Below, one piece after another: positions 51,006 through 63,191 of a stretch of 64,000 nucleotides of DNA. A program made the position numbers and the translations under genes. The stretch's first letter is position 1; every line of letters begins with the position of its first letter. Under the pieces are notes generated by a model. The model made no database searches. It was not told the DNA's origin and worked only from the letters and a program-made list of their open reading frames with translations. The stretch is from Prunus persica (Eukaryota > Streptophyta > Magnoliopsida > Rosales > Rosaceae): contig NC_034009.1 of NCBI RefSeq assembly GCF_000346465.2, forward strand, positions 32,033,251-32,097,250. The letters run 5' to 3'.

Positions 51006-53012
51006 TTAAGCCTTTAATTTTTGCTTTAGTGGAAACAAAAACTCCGCTAACTTTTGTGTGTAACGAATAGATAAAACCTTGGTGGCTTTAGACCTGATGC
51101 CAAAACCAACCAAACAGAAATGGCCACTTATTTGAAATTAAGATAAATTAATGCGATAAAATCCATATAATTAAGCGTAAGCTTAGGTCGATGCACTGTT
51201 GGTGATGGAAATTAAGGTAGCCAGTGAGATTGAACCGTGAAAGATTTTGTTAGAAATATATCAACAACATCCAACTGCAACCGTACGATTCCGCCCATGT
51301 TGGAGAGATTTTGTTTAGGATTATCATGCCATTGCCATCACAGATTCACAGTAACTATAGTTAGCAACTAAACTAATCTTAATTAAGCATATAAATAAGT
51401 ATGCTCCCCGTAAAAGTTAGGTGAATTAGATACACAACACATGAGCTTGAGTGCCTAAGACCCAAATATGATAAGAGGTCCATTAAGCATAGTGGCAGCC
51501 ATTGTCGTTTCTAACTTTCCTGGACATGTTTCAATTGCTTTCCTGTGAGAAAGCTCCATCCATGGAAAGGGTTGCTCGACACGTGTCATTGGAAAGCCCG
51601 AGTCTCCTACTTTTGAAATAATTAGATTGGACGGGACAAACTAAATTCGTTCAATAGCACGCCACCTTTAAACAAATGAAATGGAAAAGGAGCAAATGAT
51701 TTATTAATCAATTCATGTAAAGCACCAAAGGAATGAATAATATGTAGTTAAATATTAATTATTTGGTTTAGTGGTGCTCCTTCGTTTCTTTACATGTAAT
51801 GTAGCCACAGCAACCTTACCAAGAAATTGTATAACGACATTGCATCTCTCTTTGCATATAAACTAAAGTTTGACGCATATATAAAAATAATTTCTCAAAA
51901 ACACAACAAGAAAAATCTCAACACACATATCGAAATGTGACTAGCAAGAAAATAGAATTTCCTACTTTCAGAAAAGCAAACAATTATTTTCCATTGTATA
52001 ATACATGTTGACCTATTTAAGTAATTTGGTAGGGAGTGATTAGACACGACTTTCTAATAATTTATTAAAAGTCATTTTACTTGGTGTAAGATTTCCAAAC
52101 TCTCTGAGTCATTCGAGTCCAACTCATCAACTAAAACAAAAACAAAAAAACCTTTGATGGCGACTTCACAAATGTCAACTATTTGTTTTGATTTCAAATC
52201 AAAATCTCAGTGTTTTATAGTTCTTAATTTCCCATTAGATATGGTTTTGAAGTAATTAATGGAACTATAATTTTGTGGTTCACGCACGGCTTTGGTGTCC
52301 TCCAATTACCACATGAAGAAGTGCTCTGCGAGAGGAGAGTAGAGAGATGATTGCCTGGTTTACGTATCTGAACTTTTTCTTTTGGTTATATACTTTATTA
52401 CACCAGACACACAGATACATCAGAAGAATATTGGTTTGTAATTGTTGCCAAATATATATATATAATACTTGTGTTTTGTATTTCTCCTCAGGCATGCGTA
52501 TGAGTCTGCGAGTCTATAAAATTTTGACCATCCTAATTAAAGAAAAGGGTGGCAAGAAAAGAATGCACATTGAAACAAGTGGTTGTGGTTAAAAGGCAAA
52601 AAGGATGAATTTAGGCATTGACAAGCACACCAAACCAAACGCATAATTGTCAGTGTAAGAAGGGAATATACAACAGCACCCATCCCAGGCCAACCAATGA
52701 AAAACGTGTTGCATCTTTTTTTTCTTAAAGGTTACAACCTACATCCTTCCTCTCTACTTTTGTTATTTAAGAGTTGCTAGAGTGAGAAAAACATGGACTT
52801 TTGTCTTAATAAAAAATATTTATCTTACATTTTAGCGAAGTAAGAGCATTTATTGGGTTTTAAACATGTTACTCTATATATATATACTAACCTCACACGT
52901 GTCAATATATTTTTCTATATATATTGATTTCTACTTGATATATTGTATTTTTTCTCGCAGTTGAAATATCAAACACCGAAAACCTTATTGTGCCTGTATA
53001 ACCTTATTTTTT

Positions 53013-53817
53013 GAGTTTTTATAGAAAATAGCTAAAATTTACCTTTACTTTCATAAATGTCAGTTTTTATAAAAACTTTCAAAAATAGCAAAAAACTCAC
53101 CTAAAAATACTCAAAACTAAAACAGATAAAAACCCTAAAAAAGCAAAACATGGAAACATACAATCTTTGTTTTCATTTGATTTCAAACATAAAAACTCCC
53201 TTATGTTAGTATCTGTTGTCTCTGTCACTGGGCTTGAAGCTTTGGTAGTATCTGTTGTCGTCAGCCATGCTGATGCTATCATCATTGGATGCCACACACA
53301 ACTCTTTGTCAGCGATATATGGACTTCAAAGTTGCTAATTAGATTCCAATATGAACTTCTACATTGCGAGACGGATCAATAACTCTATGAGTGCCTTGTT
53401 AAATATATAATACAAATATATGACTTATTAGAGATAATTAAGTAATTAGATAATGGAGATGAAGGAGATCATAGAACAAAAGCTTTGCTTCAACTAAATG
53501 TTGGGTGGATGCAGTACTCATAGTACACTAGAACTCATGCCACTTATAAATAATAATGGAGGCACTAGATAGGAATAAAGTCATATTCATGGTTCAACTC
53601 CTCCAATGATATAACATGGGATCGAACCTTTGTTTTTATGTTTAAAATCAAATTGAAAATAGAAATTGCATATTTTCTTTTTAGATTTTTGTGGGTTTTT
53701 ACGTTTGAGGGCGTTTGAGTATTTTAGGTGAATTTTTTTACTATTTTTGAAAGTTTTTATAAAAACTGACATTTATAAAAGTATGGAGCAAATTTTGGCT
53801 AATTTTGATAAAAACTC
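53013..53817. mobile_element. MULE-like MITE with long inverted repeats
   Basis: The element is 805 bp with terminal inverted repeats of roughly 190 bp, beginning GAGTTTTTAT and ending ATAAAAACTC. The arms share long segments such as AAATGTCAGTTTTTATAAAAA. It is flanked by TTATTTTTT (53004-53012) and CTATTTTTT (53818-53826), a 9-bp duplication with one mismatch. Long inverted repeats and 9-bp duplications are characteristic of Mutator-like elements. The centre has no transposase frame. Confidence 0.7.
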
Positions 53818-53883
53818 CTATTTTTTCAGGTAAGGAGCTTATAACTCGTAGTTAAAAGCAATTACATTTGCTACCGAGGTTTT

Positions 53884-54596
53884 GGGCCAATTTGGCATTG
53901 TTATGCTGTGAAAATAATCATTGTCATATTTGCTGTGAGAGAAATCAGTTGTGAGAGAAAGCAGTTTGACGTTTGGTAAACTTTTTTTAAAAAGTGTTGT
54001 TGGTACTCATTCCTGCATAATTAGAAAATAATTGCCGTATAATCGTTAAACTCAGTGCCTTTTCAAAACTGATTCTTGCATAATCAAAAAATGAAAGCAC
54101 CTCATTAGCTATTTTCTCTTATAGTTTTCTCTCAAAGTAATTTTTAACAATAAGTGCCCGTTTGACATTACTTATTTGGGGTGATAAGTAATTTTTTAAA
54201 AAAAATTGGGAAGCCAGCCCGTTTGGTAAACTATGAGAAAATCACTTATTGTTAAAAATTACTGTGAGAGAAAGCTATAAGGGAAAATAGTTAATGAGGT
54301 GCTTTTATTTTCTGATTATGCATGAATCAATTTCGAAAAGGCGATAAGTTTAATGATTCTGTTGCAATCATTTTTTGATTATGCGGGAATTAGTACCGAC
54401 AACGCTTTTAACAAAAATTTTATTAAACGCCAAACAGTTTTTTCTCACAGAAAATCTGACAGCGATTATTTTCACAGCACAACAATGCCACACTGGCCCT
54501 AAGTGATTTTCTTATAATTTACCAAACAGATTGGGCTTTTCAAAATAAATAAAAAAATCACTTATCACCCCAAATAAGCAATACCAAATTGGCACT
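53884..54596. repeat. Interleaved fold-back repeats (two inverted-repeat pairs)
   Basis: Four consecutive segments are arranged b, a, b', a'. Segment b is 53884-54152 and pairs inverted with b' at 54249-54499 (ends GGGCCAATTTGGCATTG and CAATGCCACACTGGCCC). Segment a is 54153-54248 and pairs inverted with a' at 54500-54596 (GTGCCCGTTTGACATT and AATACCAAATTGGCAC ends, sharing TTATTTGGGGTGATAAGT). Simple nesting of one element in another would give an a-b-b'-a' order, so this looks like two insertions followed by rearrangement. No ORF is present. Confidence 0.65.
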
Positions 54597-55273
54597 TTGT
54601 GTTTGAATTCGTACTCTCCCAATCTGAAAATGGAAAACATGCAAGGATGGATTGTTAAGGAAATACCAAAAAAGAAAAGAAAAAAGGAACGACCCATATT
54701 GTAAATTGGGGAAATGGAAATTGGCGGTATGGCCCATCCTTCATATATGGGCCCTGTAAAGAGCGTGACCAATCCTTCTTATTGAGCTCATCTGCAAGGT
54801 CCTGACCGTCGAAATTGATAGGCCCACGCTTTGGCGACTGTTGGCATGCTTGCGGCATCTTTCACCTGAAATCCTCCTCGACTACCCAAACCCTTACCCT
54901 TCGAGTTGTCCCAAATCTACACAAATACCCCTACTATATATCTCTCGGTCAAACTCGGGATTTCATTTTATTTATTTTTCTTCCAAAAAAGAAAAAACAA
55001 TACACGAGGTCAAACTCGTAATTACAGTATTAATAATTTGCCCCATACATAAAAAAACGAAAATTGCCAATACTGAATAGAAAGAAAAGGGAGTAAAATC
55101 TCAGAAGAACAAAAACCCGTTGCCAAAATCCCAAGGCTTCCCAAATCGGTACGTTCCACTGTCCTTGAAAACCCTAGTTTATGTAGATGGTAAATGAAAT
55201 GAAATCCAGTAGCTTTGGAAGCAAATAAAGATGGAAATTTGTATGTTGTTTGTTGTTGTAGAGCAAGCGAAAG

Positions 55274-58200
55274 ATGGATGGTGTGATATCAGCCAATGAC
55301 CAGCAGGGCCTGGTCACTTCGTTTTTGGAGATCGCTGTGGGGCAGACTGCCGATACCGCCAGACAGTTTTTGCAGGTTACTATGAATCTCACAATTAGTA
55401 TCCAAAACGCATCGCATTGATCTCCTTCTTTGTTTTTGTATTTTTTGTTCTTTGGGTAAAGAAAAGTAGTTGTATTAGTAGATTCAGGTGTTCATTGGAT
55501 TGCAAGGTGCTTACTTGAGTCTAGTAGAATGTATGGATATTGAAAATTCCAATTTTTTACATAAACAGGCCACGGGCTGGCAGCTCGAGGAGGCAATTCA
55601 GCTGTTTTATGTGGGTAATGAAGCAGGGTCAATAGCTGCGGCGCAGCCTCCGACTGAAAATATTGAAAATTTGGCGGATCAAACTTCTGGGTATTTCATA
55701 TTGTTCAGTTCTGCTTTTCTTTGTCGGCATTTTTTTTTTCTTTTTTGACATTGGGTTTGTAACAGTGCAAATGAGAATGTGGTACATCATGGTATAAATG
55801 AGAATGTTGGACAACTTGGTGAAGATGAGGTGCGCCCTCCTATGCCTGTTATAAGGGACGTTCTTTATGATGATGCGGCGCTCTATGGGTATGTTTTATC
55901 ACTTCATCTTTAGCTTTGTCCTTGGACTAGAAAGCTTTGTATTCTATTTCGGTATGTTGTAAAAAAAATTTCTTTCTTTTTTCCCCTGTTTCTTCTTAAG
56001 TATATGATGTACTTAACTTTATCATGGAAATGTTTTCTTCTTCCTTCGAGTTAAGATCTTCTGAATTGGGTTTTCCGTTTACATAACAATGGCATTAGTA
56101 TTGTAGGATAGTACTAGGTCTGTAGAATTGCATTTTGAGAATTGGGAAATCACATGGTATTTCATTGTTATTCCTTTCCTATAGCGATTGGCAAGCCTCG
56201 TGTAAAATACTAATGGAGTTTGATAATTGGAATGTTGTAAAGTTTCAAAAAGTCTCCTTTCTATTTCTTTGATAAAAGTAATATAGGTGGCGTAATATAT
56301 CTGTTTTCCTTTGTTATTAATATTCATTCTTCATGTCAGATGGTGGATTTTTATTGCACACAAGACTACATGGTGTGATTTTTATTAGTTAGTTGACTTC
56401 ATTTTATATGCACAGTATTTACTTTGGTCTTGTGCAATCTTTATACTTAAACCCACCCTAACATGTAGTTGCAAGCCAATATGCATGTCGTTTTTTTCTT
56501 TTCACAAGTCATTTTATATGGTGTATTTGGCCTCTTTACTCATCGTATTTTAATAAATGGAGGTTTCTTTTATGCCAATTTCATCTAGTTCACCAAGGGC
56601 AAGATTTTCACAACATGAATCGGGTTCTGTAATTGCATTCCGTAACTTTGAAGAGGAAATGAAGCATCCTGGGGTATGGGAATCAGGCCAAGGTGCTACA
56701 TCCTCTGCAGAAACGGCCCGAGATAATCTTGCTTCCTTATATCGTCCTCCCTTTAAGCTACTGTTCCAGGGTTCCTTTGAAAAGGTATGGTAATTTGTTA
56801 TCTTCCAGGCTTCATAGTTTGTGTAATGTAGAATTTGAAGGGTTATAATCAGTATTATTGATGTTATGGGTTGCCAGGAAGGGCTTTGTGGAGGTACCCC
56901 TAATGTTTTGGGCCTTTATTCTTTGTCGGAGAAATTACATATATCAGATCTGATCATGAATCTTGCAGCTGTGACTCTCATATAAAACCTTTCTGGTTTG
57001 TTATACTAGATCAATCATATAGATTCAAAATATATGAGATGCGGAAATCAAAGAATACTAGTTGATCAAGGGACATGTAGAGTGATACAGTCATCGTTTA
57101 GTTATTCATTCTCATTGAGCAAATAAAATTGAATATTTTTTTTATACTAATGCAGGCAAAAGGCGCTGCTTCTGTCCAGGACAAATGGCTCCTGGTGAAC
57201 TTGCAATCCACTAAAGAGTTCAGCTCTCATATGGTAGGCATTTTCTCTGCGGTCTATTTCATTTTTGGTTTCTTTGTTTTTCTACATGTAGACTTATGTG
57301 TGTATAAATACATTTCTTTGTGAAGCTTAATCGAGACACCTGGGCCAATGAAGCTGTCTCTCAAACCATTATTACTAATTTTGTATTCTGGCAGGTCAGT
57401 ACCATGTTTAAGTGACAATTTATTATGTATTTATGCTTGCTATTTCTTTCTATTAAATTAAATCAGCTGTGCTATTTTATTAGTTATACAAGTGCAGGCT
57501 GTTGATGGGGTTTATTTGTTGATAAATTCCTTTTACATGTTATTGGCTTATCCTCCCTTACGTACTTTATTGTTTGGTATTGTGTGATGCTTGTGATATG
57601 CATGTGCACATTTGTTCTCTAGATGTACATACTTCGAGATAAATGATACGTAATTGGGTTGGTGTTATTACATATGCATTATCATTTTCCCTTGGTAGGA
57701 GTGTAATAGCCTATAAATCTTATCCAAGGCTGCCATAGATGGGTTTTATTTGTTGATAAATTCCTTTTACATGTTATTGGCTTATCCTCCCTTACGTACT
57801 TTATTGTTTGGTATTGTGTGAAGCTTGATATGCATGTGCACATTTGCTCACTAGATATACATACTTCGAGATAAATAAGACGTAATTGGGTTGGTGTTAT
57901 TACATATGCACTATCATTTTCCATTGGTAGGAGTGTAATAGCAAGTAAATCTTATCCAAGGCTGCCATAGATGGTTTGACGTTTTGTTAGGAGTATAGTA
58001 TATGCTAATCTATGAACCAAACGTTTGTAAAAGGTTGAGATTTTTTTATCCAAGGCTGCCAAGATTCTTAGAATCTCTTTTTGGAATTCAGAATTGTGAA
58101 GATTATGTTTAATTGTGTTAATCTTTGTGTGGATTTTGCTTCCTAATTTGTATGACAGCATATGTGGACATGAATCTTTTGGATCACCTTTATGCTTATG

Positions 58201-60141
58201 ATGTTTTTGTTTGTGCTTCATCTGTTTGATGTTGGTCCGCAAATATAGACATATGATGATACAACTGAAGGCAGGAAGGTTTGCACATACTACAAGTTGG
58301 AATCTATGCCTGTAGTTCTCATTATTGACCCCATTACTGGGCAAAGAATGCGTTCATGGAATGGAATGGTTCAGCCAGAATGTTTGCTAGAGGTAAATGC
58401 CATGGCGTAGATTGTATCTTCACAGTTGAGTATAAATTTTTCACTTGTTAGAGAGCTTAAGAAACCTTTTCCTACAAAGATCAAACTTTTACTTTGAAGT
58501 TCAATTTTGGCATGAAAACATCCTTGCCACTGTAGGATCTATTACCCTTCTTGGATAGTGGCCCCAGGGACCATCATGTAACTTTGTCCCATAAACGCCC
58601 AAGGGAAAGTTCTCTGCCTCAGCCACAGAAAACTAAAGGTATGCATGGGCTTCCAAATATCTTCTGCTATATTACACTGCAGAGAACCATTTTGCTTCTT
58701 GAATCTGTTGAATTTTTATTATTTTTCAAATTATTGCTTGGGTAAACCTCTCTGTTGATCCTAATCCTTGTTCCAACTCAATTAAGTGGGGGTGGGGTAG
58801 TAGAAAAAAAGGAAAAAGAAATCCTTTGTAAAGTGTAATATATAGTGAAATGACAGTCATATGCTTAACTGAATGAATGATTGAAGTTTGCTTTAGAAGA
58901 AAAATCTGCAGCTGAAATTATAGTTGTTTTCCCATTTTACATATTGTTTCATTATTTGATGCTCCTTTTGATTTTATAAATGGGGTTGCTGTTTATGTTG
59001 TAGTCTGAGTGATTGTTTCAGCTTGATTGTAGTGATATCAGAGAGAAGTTTTTGTCTGAATAGTTTTGCACGGACATTGACATATCTCTTGGTTAATGTG
59101 CTTGGTTTCTTGTGTTCTCATGAAAATATGCTTGGTTTCTTCTGTATAAAATACCTGTGTCAGTATCTGCGATGGTGCTTTGTGTATTCGTGTTGTATGT
59201 GGTTTACTAAGAGGCTCAGATGGGTGATTGCTTGTACATACCGCCAAATTCGTAAAGCCGTGACATATCCAAATTTGTATCCATCTTTGCTAGCAGCTGA
59301 ATGATGCATTCTAGATCCGCTCTTGAAAACTTGTTTTGGATTTGTTCTTTCCTTTCCTTTTTCTTCTTCTGTTATTTTTTTCGTAGATGAGCTGCATGTA
59401 TGACTTAAGGTGCTTCAGTTGCAGACGAAACTAATGAAGAAGATGAGGAAGTGCAGCGCGCATTGGCAGCTTCGATGGAAGGCATGCAGGAGACAGGTGG
59501 GATATCCAAAGATAAAGATGAAATCATTACCGACAAGGAGGAAGAAAAATGCTTAGCCAAGACGCCTGCATATCCACCTTTGCCTGAAGAACCCAAGGGT
59601 GATAAGAACCTCCTTTGCAGGGTTGGAGTCCGTCTTCCAGATGGGCGCAGGGTGCAGCGGAATTTCCTTCGCACTGATCCAATTCAGGTAAGAAGTGAAA
59701 GAAGTTTTTTTGTATTAGTATATAATGGAAAAGATTTGAATTGTGATTAGCGTTTAACACTTAATTGCATCTAAACTGAGAGAGTTTGACTCTGTAAATC
59801 ATTTTTATCGAAGTTAAATGCTTGCAGAGAGTTCATGCATATGTTCGACAAAATTTCCACAGTAGACTTATATGGCATGCGCTACCATCGAAATGATGAG
59901 CACAGGCTGTTATTAGCAGGATCTATTCTACTCCCATCCTAGGGTTGTCACTAAATTTGAATTGTTTGTTTTGCAGATGTTGTGGTCATTCTGCTATTCC
60001 CAACTCAAGGAAGCTGAGACAAGGCGGTTTCGGTTGACTCAGGCAATCCCAGGAGCTTCAAAGAGTCTGGATTATGATTGTCAATCTACTTTTGAAGAGT
60101 CGGGGCTTGCCAACTCTATGGTCTCAGTTACTTGGGAATGA
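55274..60141 (+). CDS. PUX7: PUX7: UBA-UAS-UIM-UBX adaptor of the CDC48/p97 ATPase
   Basis: PUX7 is an adaptor that binds ubiquitinated substrates and delivers them to the AAA ATPase CDC48, probably in nucleus and cytosol. Ten exons: 55274-55375, 55569-55690, 55766-55888, 56589-56784, 57156-57233, 57326-57394, 58249-58392, 58536-58638, 59425-59687, 59977-60141. They sum to 1365 nt, 454 aa (Arabidopsis about 468). A UBA-like domain (about 1-45) is seen from DQQGLVTSFLEIAVGQT to ATGWQLEEAIQLFY. A UAS domain follows, with LYRPPFKLLFQGSFE, WLLVNLQSTKEFSSHM, VFWQTYDDT and VVLIIDPITGQRMRSWNG. A ubiquitin-interacting motif EEDEEVQRALAASME lies at 317-331, and a C-terminal UBX fold at about 373-454 runs from CRVGVRLPDGRRVQR to TFEESGLANSMVSVTWE. 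Exon 9 could instead begin at 59410, adding five in-frame residues. Intron 6 (57395-58248) carries a tandem duplication. Confidence 0.93.
57505..57975. repeat. Tandem duplication in PUX7 intron 6
   Basis: A unit of about 233 bases occurs twice head to tail: 57505-57738 and 57739-57975. Both copies contain TTTATTTGTTGATAAATTCC, GTGCACATTTG, GTAATTGGGTTGGTG and TATCCAAGGCTGCCATAG, with scattered differences, so the duplication is not very recent. It lies wholly inside the intron. Confidence 0.9.
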
Positions 60142-61821
60142 ATGAATGAATGAAATCATGTTGGGGAATTTTTGGTTGTCACTTTGTTTATACATGTTTC
60201 CAGGACTTAGGAGGTGTCGTTTAATGGATGGGGAATTGGGGATGCAGATTTTGTAGTGTACTATTTATTATGTATATACTCATGCAAAGGGCGCATGAAT
60301 CTACACTTGTTTATGCTAAATTTGGCGCTCTCTCTTTCTCTCTCTCTCTCTCATATTCTCATTCTCATTAGAGTTTTGTATGGATGGGCCACGTGGCACG
60401 AAATCTCACTTTAGAATTTTGGGTTTTATCCACCTTTAACAATTTGATTCATTCTATGATTTGGATCGTATCTCAACATCTTTTGAAGAAAGGACGGAAT
60501 AGTAGCCCAAGAACTTTATGCCTCACTACCCCGAGGCCCAATGGCTCAACAGTGTATAGCCCAAACCGAGATGGAATTTGATGGGGTGGATCCTGGAATC
60601 TTGACGAGACATGGGCCTAACTTTCAGAACATTTTAACTTTTTACAGAATTCTCTTCGATTAAATGTGGACGAAAGGGAGGAAAACTAGAAAAGTTTCAC
60701 TTGTCGGCACATACCGACAATTTAAAAACAAAGAGATCAAAAGCTACGACATTTTCGTATTCATGTCAAAGATATTTCCTTTTGGTTACTTACTTTATAT
60801 ATTGTATTAAGGCCACGATATCTTTCTTTTCAAAAGCTAGATTTGGTGGAAACGTTCTTTTCATGATCTATGCATGTTCATCTAGATGTGCTGAGTTATC
60901 CATTGCTTGAAAATACTTAAATATAGAGTTTATTTTCAATATATATATATATATATGGATAAAACAGAAATTCTCTTATATAGACATTCAAACGTTATTA
61001 CTGTGTGGAAATTGGAAACCATGTATTTTCTACTACTCTTCCATGTTTTCCTTCATATTTACAATGACATCCGCACAATATTCAGATGAGAAAATAACTT
61101 ATATAGTAGTTAAACTTAAAACCTCATTTAAAATCTAAAATACACCAAATATGTTTGATTAATGCTGTCAATAATATAGGAGTGCTCTCCCTCCTTATAT
61201 TTTTTTTTGTAGGACGAGTCCTTTCCAAGCTGTTTTCCAATATTTGAAACTAATTTTGTTCAATTAATCTTGTAAAGTTATCTTTTCATCATAAGCCCTG
61301 ATTACTTTTATTATATACATAGGACATTAAAACCAAATCTAAAATAACAAGCTGTACAGCGATAATTAATTTAAAAAAATTTCTTTTAGGCTTAGCATAT
61401 GCATATATAACTTATAAGCATATACTTGGGAAAAACAACGGTTTCAAAATCCAGAGGGAGGCAAGCTTACTGATATCCATGATGAGTAAAGGTAAAAGAG
61501 AAAAATAAGACGTTTGACAGCTCAATGGAGCTTGGATTGTCGTCATATAATGTTGGCAGAAAGCACAGATCACGCAGTGACAAGTCACCGCTGCTGCACT
61601 AGTCCCAATAATGTATTATTATCGACACAGTCACAGAAATGTACGTGTGGCTCCTCTTTTTCTTCTTTCTTTCTTTTTATTAATTACTTTTTTTTTTTCA
61701 TTTCTCGAATCTTCTTCTCTATCTATCTATATAAGGGCTTGCAAGCTTAGTAATCTTTTACATCGATATACAACCTAAGCTAGCTTTGCTACCTCATCAG
61801 ATACATATACATTAGAAAGAT
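60142..61821. other. Intergenic region between PUX7 and the first defensin
   Basis: This region holds the PUX7 3' untranslated region, a CT tract (60328-60352), an AT tract near 60938-60957, and the first defensin's promoter. No reading frame with family features is present. Confidence 0.7.
61728..61735 (+). promoter_or_regulatory. TATA box of the first defensin gene
   Basis: TATATAAG lies 94 bases before the ATG at 61822, inside a TCTATCTATATA run. It would place the transcription start near 61760 and give a short leader, as expected for a strongly expressed defensin gene. No rival TATA box sits closer. Confidence 0.55.
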
Positions 61822-62178
61822 ATGGAGCGCTCCATGCGTTTATTTTCAACTGCCTTCGTCTTCTTTCTGCTTCTGGCAGCTGCTGGTAATATTTAGGCTT
61901 CTTCTCTTGTCTTTCCTCTGGTTAACTTGTAAACTATATATATATATATATATATACATATTCAACTGTTGGGATTAATTAATGTATGTTTGGAATGATT
62001 TGCAGGGATGATGGGGCCAATGGTTGCTGAGGCTAGGACCTGTGAGTCTCAGAGTAATCGGTTCAAGGGAACTTGCGTGAGTACAAGCAACTGTGCATCT
62101 GTTTGCCAAACTGAGGGCTTCCCTGGTGGCCATTGTCGTGGCTTTCGCCGCAGATGCTTTTGCACTAAACATTGTTAA
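61822..62178 (+). CDS. Plant defensin (PDF2-like), tandem copy 1
   Basis: This is a small secreted cysteine-rich antimicrobial-type peptide. Exons are 61822-61885 and 62006-62178, coding for 78 aa. A single phase-1 intron falls inside the signal peptide region, as is usual for plant defensins. The precursor starts [22 protein letters not shown], here in part, and is followed directly by a mature domain starting near [10 protein letters not shown]. Eight cysteines fit the plant defensin spacing: C-x10-C-x5-C-x3-C-x9-C-x6-C-x-C-x3-C. The gamma-core GxC motif is [13 protein letters not shown], strongly cationic. The peptide resembles the peach defensin group and Arabidopsis PDF2 family from memory. 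Role and target are inferred from the family. Confidence 0.95.
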
Positions 62179-62814
62179 TTAGCGATGATCGTGATACTCC
62201 TGCATGCACATTTCTATGTGGGCCTAGGAGGAGACGATTCTGAATGATCCCTTATATCAGTGGCCGTACTTGCTACTAAAATAAATTATTATATGATGAG
62301 CCAATTAACAGTTGGGTTATTATTATTATATCCTTGTTATTGTTCTTGTTCTTGTTTGTTAATTAAGTACCACCCTCGTGAGTTGCCTTGCCTTGTTTTG
62401 TCAACGATGTCTTTGTAACACCCCTACGTTTTGTAATAATGCAATATTATTGATTTCCTCAACCATACATGTAGTCATTTTGCAAGGGTTATCATCTTTT
62501 CTAATTGATCAAACATGCAGCGGGGGAGCAATTTAAATTCCAATCTTTCAAATTTAAGGTGGCCAGAGCCAATCTCACCACAAATATACGGAATCAAAAG
62601 TTTGCTGGCCAAAATAGGAGCTGGAATTTTTCAACCCCTTAATTTGGTAAAGGAGCTAGCTTCCTTTACGGAGATGGATCTTCTCTACGACCCTGTATAA
62701 AAAGCCCTTCCATGGCTGTAGTTCTTTGCAATAAGATTTGATCTCTACTGCATACACAAGCACACACGTACACACAGATCAAGCGCGCGCACACACACAT
62801 ACACACAGATCAAG
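62179..62814. other. Spacer between the tandem defensins
   Basis: This contains the 3' untranslated region of copy 1 and the promoter of copy 2. A (CA)-rich leader with GCGCGC lies at about 62752-62810. No coding sequence is seen. Confidence 0.8.
62696..62704 (+). promoter_or_regulatory. TATA box of the second defensin gene
   Basis: TATAAAAAG lies 119 bases before the ATG at 62815. It predicts a transcription start near 62730 and a leader of about 85 bases rich in CA repeats. Confidence 0.65.
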
Positions 62815-63191
62815 ATGGATCGCTCCATCCGCCTTGTCTCAGCTGCCTTCGTTCTTGTCCTGCTTTTGGTGGCTGCCGGTATATCTTTTAATTCCCTTCT
62901 TAATTAATTTGTTCAGTACATTAATTATGTATGTAGATTAATTAATCAAATTACGGATGCATGCATGCATGCATGGATGTTGATTTGACAGAGATGGGAC
63001 CAATGGCTGTGGAGGGAAGGGACGCTAAGAAGGTTGAGCCAAAGAAGAAGACATGTGATTCTCAGAGCCAAAAATTCAAGGGGATGTGCTTTTTGACAAG
63101 TAGCTGTGTGCAATCTTGCAAATCAGAGGGCTTCACCGGAGGCCAATGCCGCGGTTTCCGCCGCAGATGCTTTTGCTCCAAAAATTGTTGA
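62815..63191 (+). CDS. Plant defensin (PDF2-like), tandem copy 2 with basic spacer
   Basis: This is the second secreted defensin precursor. Exons are 62815-62878 and 62992-63191, coding for 87 aa. Exon 1 is 64 nt, the same as copy 1, and the intron is in the same phase. The signal peptide ([18 protein letters not shown]...) parallels copy 1. The mature domain starts near [10 protein letters not shown] and has the same eight-cysteine spacing and a nearly identical [13 protein letters not shown] gamma-core. Unlike copy 1, about ten extra residues lie between the signal region and the first cysteine ([12 protein letters not shown]), making a Lys-rich spacer. This could be a short propeptide or an N-terminal extension of the mature peptide. 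The tandem arrangement 640 bases apart indicates local duplication. Confidence 0.95.

Larger units (their letters stand above)
47544..55273. other. Intergenic region between the bHLH gene and PUX7
   Basis: This 7.7-kb AT-rich spacer is rich in fold-back DNA. It holds a (TG)n tract in the bHLH 5' region (47623-47641), a dispersed-repeat fragment (48768-48840), an AT tract (49398-49424), an interrupted MITE (49799-50605), an unrecognised coding-like fragment (50775-51005), a MULE-like fold-back element (53013-53817) and an interleaved fold-back cluster (53884-54596). About 54.8-55.2 kb is the PUX7 promoter and 5' leader side. No complete gene is seen. Confidence 0.65.
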
